Notes under the pieces: generated by a model
Database searches by the model: none
Seen by the model: only the letters and a program-made list of their open reading frames with translations
Told to the model about the DNA's origin: nothing
Assembly (NCBI GenBank): GCA_029882975.1
Contig: JAOUJW010000011.1
Span: 1 to 64,000, forward strand
DNA: 64,000 nt
Direction of reading: 5' to 3'
Source of the DNA: Gammaproteobacteria bacterium
Lineage (GTDB): Bacteria > Pseudomonadota > Gammaproteobacteria > SZUA-152
Program-made: the position numbers and the translations under genes
Shown: in pieces, positions 61,355 to 64,000 of the stretch
Layout of the letters: the number at the start of each line of letters is the position of its first letter
Position numbering within the stretch: position 1 is the stretch's first letter

Positions 61355-62476
61355 CTAGGACTCCAAACATTGCTGCAATGCGGTAAGGCAGGCCGCGTTT
61401 TCCTGCTCCAGTCCTACACTCACCCGTAGATATTCCGGCATGCGGTAGTTCATTACCGGGCGCACTATCACTCCCAGATGCAACAAACGTTCGTAAACCG
61501 CCATGGAATCCCCTACGCGTACGCATATAAAATTGCCCACTGAAGCAATGGCATCCAAGCCCAAGCCAGAAAAACCCTTACTCAACTGCGTCAACCCGTT
61601 GCTGTTGCACTGAATTGCCTGATCCAGATAGGTTTTATCTTCCAAAGCCGCCACCGCCATACACTGAGCCATGTGGTTCACATTGAAAGGTTGGCGTATC
61701 CTGTTCAGTACATCTGCCACGGCAGGATGCGACACGCAATATCCCACCCGCAAACCGGCCAAACCGTAGGCCTTGGAAAAAGTACGACACAGAATCAAAT
61801 TGGCATAACGATCTAATAAAGGTAATGCATTAGGATAATCATCCGCCCCGGTACGCGGATCGCTGGCGTATTCATAATAGGCTTCGTCCAGCACCACCAG
61901 CACAGACGCTGGGATTTTGTCCATAAAAGTAGTTAGTTCCACCTCGCCAAACCACGTACCGGTAGGGTTATTGGGATTGGCCAGAAATATGACTTTGGTC
62001 TTTTCCGAAACGGCTGCCGCCATAGCGTCCAGATCATGCCCCCAGTTCTTTGCTGCCACCTCTACTGCTTTTGCGCCAATGGCCTGAGTCACTAAAGGGT
62101 ATACGGCAAAAGCGTATTGAGAAAAAATGATTTCTTCAGACGGAGCAGCAAAGGCACGAGCGATTAACTCTAAAACATCATTGGAGCCATTACCTAAGGT
62201 AACTTGATTGCTCTGCACGTTTAGAACCCGACTCAAAGCCTGCTTTAACTCGAAACCGTTACCATCAGGATAACGATGCAATCCAGGCAAGGCATCTTTC
62301 GCAGCCTCCAAAGCTTTTGGGCCGGGCCCCAAAGGATTTTCATTGGATGCCAGCTTGGTTACCTGTTTCAAACCATATTCCCGCTGCAGCTCCCCGATGG
62401 GCTTCCCGGGTTGATACGGTGAGAGTTTCTGAATGCCGGGCAAAGCCAATTCAACAAAGGCGTTATCGCAACTCAT
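61355..62476 (-). CDS. hisC: Histidinol-phosphate/aromatic aminotransferase
   Basis: A 373-aa class I/II PLP aminotransferase of the HisC family: KLASNENPLGPGPKALEA, LGNGSNDVLELIARAF, FLANPNNPTGTWF, and the PLP lysine in LCRTFSKAYGLAGLRVGY. Its place between pheA and tyrA suggests use in phenylalanine/tyrosine synthesis as well as, or instead of, histidine. Confidence 0.95.
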   Translation of the reverse strand: MSCDNAFVELALPGIQKLSPYQPGKPIGELQREYGLKQVTKLASNENPLGPGPKALEAAKDALPGLHRYPDGNGFELKQALSRVLNVQSNQVTLGNGSNDVLELIARAFAAPSEEIIFSQYAFAVYPLVTQAIGAKAVEVAAKNWGHDLDAMAAAVSEKTKVIFLANPNNPTGTWFGEVELTTFMDKIPASVLVVLDEAYYEYASDPRTGADDYPNALPLLDRYANLILCRTFSKAYGLAGLRVGYCVSHPAVADVLNRIRQPFNVNHMAQCMAVAALEDKTYLDQAIQCNSNGLTQLSKGFSGLGLDAIASVGNFICVRVGDSMAVYERLLHLGVIVRPVMNYRMPEYLRVSVGLEQENAACLTALQQCLES

Positions 62477-62524
62477 AGGGGTTTCCTGATGTATGTTTCC
62501 AAAGTTATGCTGTGAATCTACAAA

Positions 62525-63616
62525 TCAAAACACGGCTTTTGGGTAGGAGCCAAGCACTTTGAGCATAGCGGACACTTTTTCCAATTCGACTAAAGCACCG
62601 GCCACGGGTGTATCCGCAGCATGTCCTTCAATATCAATGAAAAAGACATATTCCCAAATTCCGGAACGAGACGGTCGTGACTCGATTTTTGTCATGGAAA
62701 TATTATTGTCTGCCAAAGGTTGTAACAAAGAAGCCAAAGCACCCGGTCGGTTTTGGGCCGATACCAGTAAGGTGGTTTTGTCTTTGCCGCTGGCAGGCGT
62801 TGATTTTTTACCAATCACAAGAAACCGTGTGGTGTTATTGGTATCGTCTTCTATTTTTTGCTTAACCAGGTGCAGTTGGTAAATTTCAGCCGCTGCGGCA
62901 CTGGCAATAGCGGCTGTATTGGCTTCACTAACAGCCATTTTCGCTGCTTCAGCATTACTGCTCACCGCCACACGTTCAACACCCGGCATATGAGTATCCA
63001 ACCATCGTCGACATTGAGCCAGAGATTGCTGGTGAGAAAATATTTTTTTCACGCTACGCAGATCCACATCCGGGTCACGGCACAACAAATTGTGATGTAC
63101 GCGCAATTCAACCTCACCGCTGATTTTCAGAGACGATTGCAGGAACATATCCAAGGTGTGACTGACCACACCCTCAGTTGAGTTCTCTACCGGTACCACG
63201 CCAAAATCAACCGAATCCGATTCCACTTGCCGAAATATCTCTGCAATGGAACTCAAGGGCACCGTTTTCGCTGAATGACCAAAATGCTTTAATGCAGCGG
63301 CTTGAGTGAAAGTCCCTTCCGGACCAAAATACGCCACGGTAATCGGTCGTTCCACGGCCAGACAGGTAGACATGATTTCGCGAAAAATCCGCGCCATTTC
63401 CTTATCCGGAACCGGACCGGTGTTACGCTCAATGACATTGCGCAACACCTGTGCCTCACGCTCAGCACGGTAGAACTCGTTTTGCTCCCCAGCTTCCATT
63501 TTGGCGATGGCAACGTCTTTGGCCAAAGAACCGCGCTCATTGATCAGGGTCTGGATTTGTTCATCCAGCGCATTAATACGCTTGCGTAAGCTCTGTAATT
63601 TTTTACTATCTGACAT
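62525..63616 (-). CDS. pheA: Chorismate mutase/prephenate dehydratase (P-protein)
   Basis: A 363-aa bifunctional enzyme: AroQ mutase domain (about 1-90, LRKRINALDEQIQTLINERGSLAKDVAIAK), dehydratase domain (about 95-275, VAYFGPEGTFTQAAALKHFG, VVPVENSTEGVVSHTLDMF, TTRFLVIGK) and ACT domain (about 280-360, NRPGALASLLQPL, ESRPSRSGIWEYVFFIDIEGH) for phenylalanine feedback. Confidence 0.97.
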   Translation of the reverse strand: MSDSKKLQSLRKRINALDEQIQTLINERGSLAKDVAIAKMEAGEQNEFYRAEREAQVLRNVIERNTGPVPDKEMARIFREIMSTCLAVERPITVAYFGPEGTFTQAAALKHFGHSAKTVPLSSIAEIFRQVESDSVDFGVVPVENSTEGVVSHTLDMFLQSSLKISGEVELRVHHNLLCRDPDVDLRSVKKIFSHQQSLAQCRRWLDTHMPGVERVAVSSNAEAAKMAVSEANTAAIASAAAAEIYQLHLVKQKIEDDTNNTTRFLVIGKKSTPASGKDKTTLLVSAQNRPGALASLLQPLADNNISMTKIESRPSRSGIWEYVFFIDIEGHAADTPVAGALVELEKVSAMLKVLGSYPKAVF

Positions 63617-63643
63617 AAGTTGTATAGGCTACTAAAACTCAGC

Positions 63644-64000
63644 TCACATTGTGCGAACAGCCAACACGCCATCAATGGCGCGGATTTCACTCAATACCGA
63701 TTCGTCGATGGCTTGATCCACATCTGCAACGGTATACGCCAGATCGCCTCTGGATTTATTTAACATATCAATAATGTTCAATCCCGCCTTGGCCATCGCG
63801 GTGGAAATCTGACCTACCATATTGGGCACATTGGAATTCACAATACCAATCCGATAACCTTCGCCCCGGCTCATTTGCACTTCGGGAAAATTTACAGAAT
63901 TTCGCACAGTACCGTTTTCCAGATATTCTCGCACCTGATCGGCGACCATAATGGCACAGTTCTCTTCCGCCTCGCGGGTAGACGCCCCTAAGTGCGGCAA
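63644..64000 (-). CDS. serA: D-3-phosphoglycerate dehydrogenase, C-terminal part
   Basis: Cut by the right edge; 118 residues visible. PHLGASTREAEENCAIMVADQV holds the catalytic His region of D-2-hydroxyacid dehydrogenases, VRNSVNFPEV is the SerA linker, and an ACT domain (GIVNSNVPNMVGQISTAMAKAGLNI) closes the protein. It makes the serine precursor. A serA directly before pheA differs from the common serC-pheA order. Confidence 0.93.
   Translation of the reverse strand: MPHLGASTREAEENCAIMVADQVREYLENGTVRNSVNFPEVQMSRGEGYRIGIVNSNVPNMVGQISTAMAKAGLNIIDMLNKSRGDLAYTVADVDQAIDESVLSEIRAIDGVLAVRTM

Overview
The window looks like one chromosomal contig from a sulfur-oxidising gammaproteobacterium. Two things point there. 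A thiosulfate-oxidation (sox) cluster sits beside tusA/dsrE2-type sulfur-carrier genes. The housekeeping gene order (pyrG-kdsA-eno-ftsB-ispD-ispF-truD, surE-pcm-nlpD-rpoS, pheA-hisC-tyrA-aroA-cmk-rpsA-ihfB-lapA-lapB) is gammaproteobacterial and closest to the Pseudomonas/purple-sulfur arrangement. No rRNA, tRNA, CRISPR array, insertion sequence or prophage gene is visible.

Layout. 0-7 kb is the sulfur module: dsrE2-tusA on the minus strand, bepA on the plus strand, then soxXYZA, an intrinsic terminator, and soxB. soxCD is not here, and SoxA is the one-haem type, so the module fits branched thiosulfate oxidation that hands sulfane sulfur to stored sulfur or the cytoplasmic TusA/DsrE relay. 7-24 kb is core genome: LPS exporter genes lptG/lptF, pepA-holC and an Mth938-domain gene, the rpoS-nlpD-yqaA-pcm-surE stress/repair block, an Smr-domain protein, truD-ispF-ispD-ftsB-eno-kdsA-pyrG.

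24.5-48 kb is a 23-kb single-direction surface-polysaccharide locus that looks more AT-rich than its flanks. It encodes a WcaJ-type initiating transferase, a Wzx flippase, at least three further transferase candidates, and three nucleotide-sugar pathways: dTDP-L-rhamnose (rfbBACD), a CDP-3,6-dideoxyhexose branch (rfbF-rfbG-rfbH at one end, a candidate 5-epimerase and reductase at the other), and a complete CMP-pseudaminic acid pathway (pseB, C, G+H fused, I, F). The pse block also carries an acetamidino-forming set (WbuX/PseA amidotransferase plus HisH/HisF paralogues) and a pseudaminate-associated methylase. The likely product is an O-antigen or capsule with amidinated, possibly methylated, pseudaminic acid and a dideoxyhexose. 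No Wzy polymerase is evident.

48-64 kb returns to core genes: the activated-methyl cycle (metK-ahcY-metF, with a long structured metK leader), manC, pyrF, the LPS-regulatory pair lapB/lapA, ihfB with a strongly folded leader, rpsA, cmk, and the aromatic amino-acid genes aroA-tyrA-hisC-pheA, ending in a truncated serA. LPS biology recurs across the window: kdsA, lptFG, lapAB, manC and the polysaccharide locus.

The most interesting signals are the amidinated-pseudaminate/dideoxyhexose hybrid locus (with a HisF paralogue that has lost its catalytic Asp11, a PseG-PseH fusion and a GT42/DUF115-like candidate transferase), the folded ihfB, metK, rpsA and pyrG leaders, and an uncharacterised hairpin upstream of soxX.
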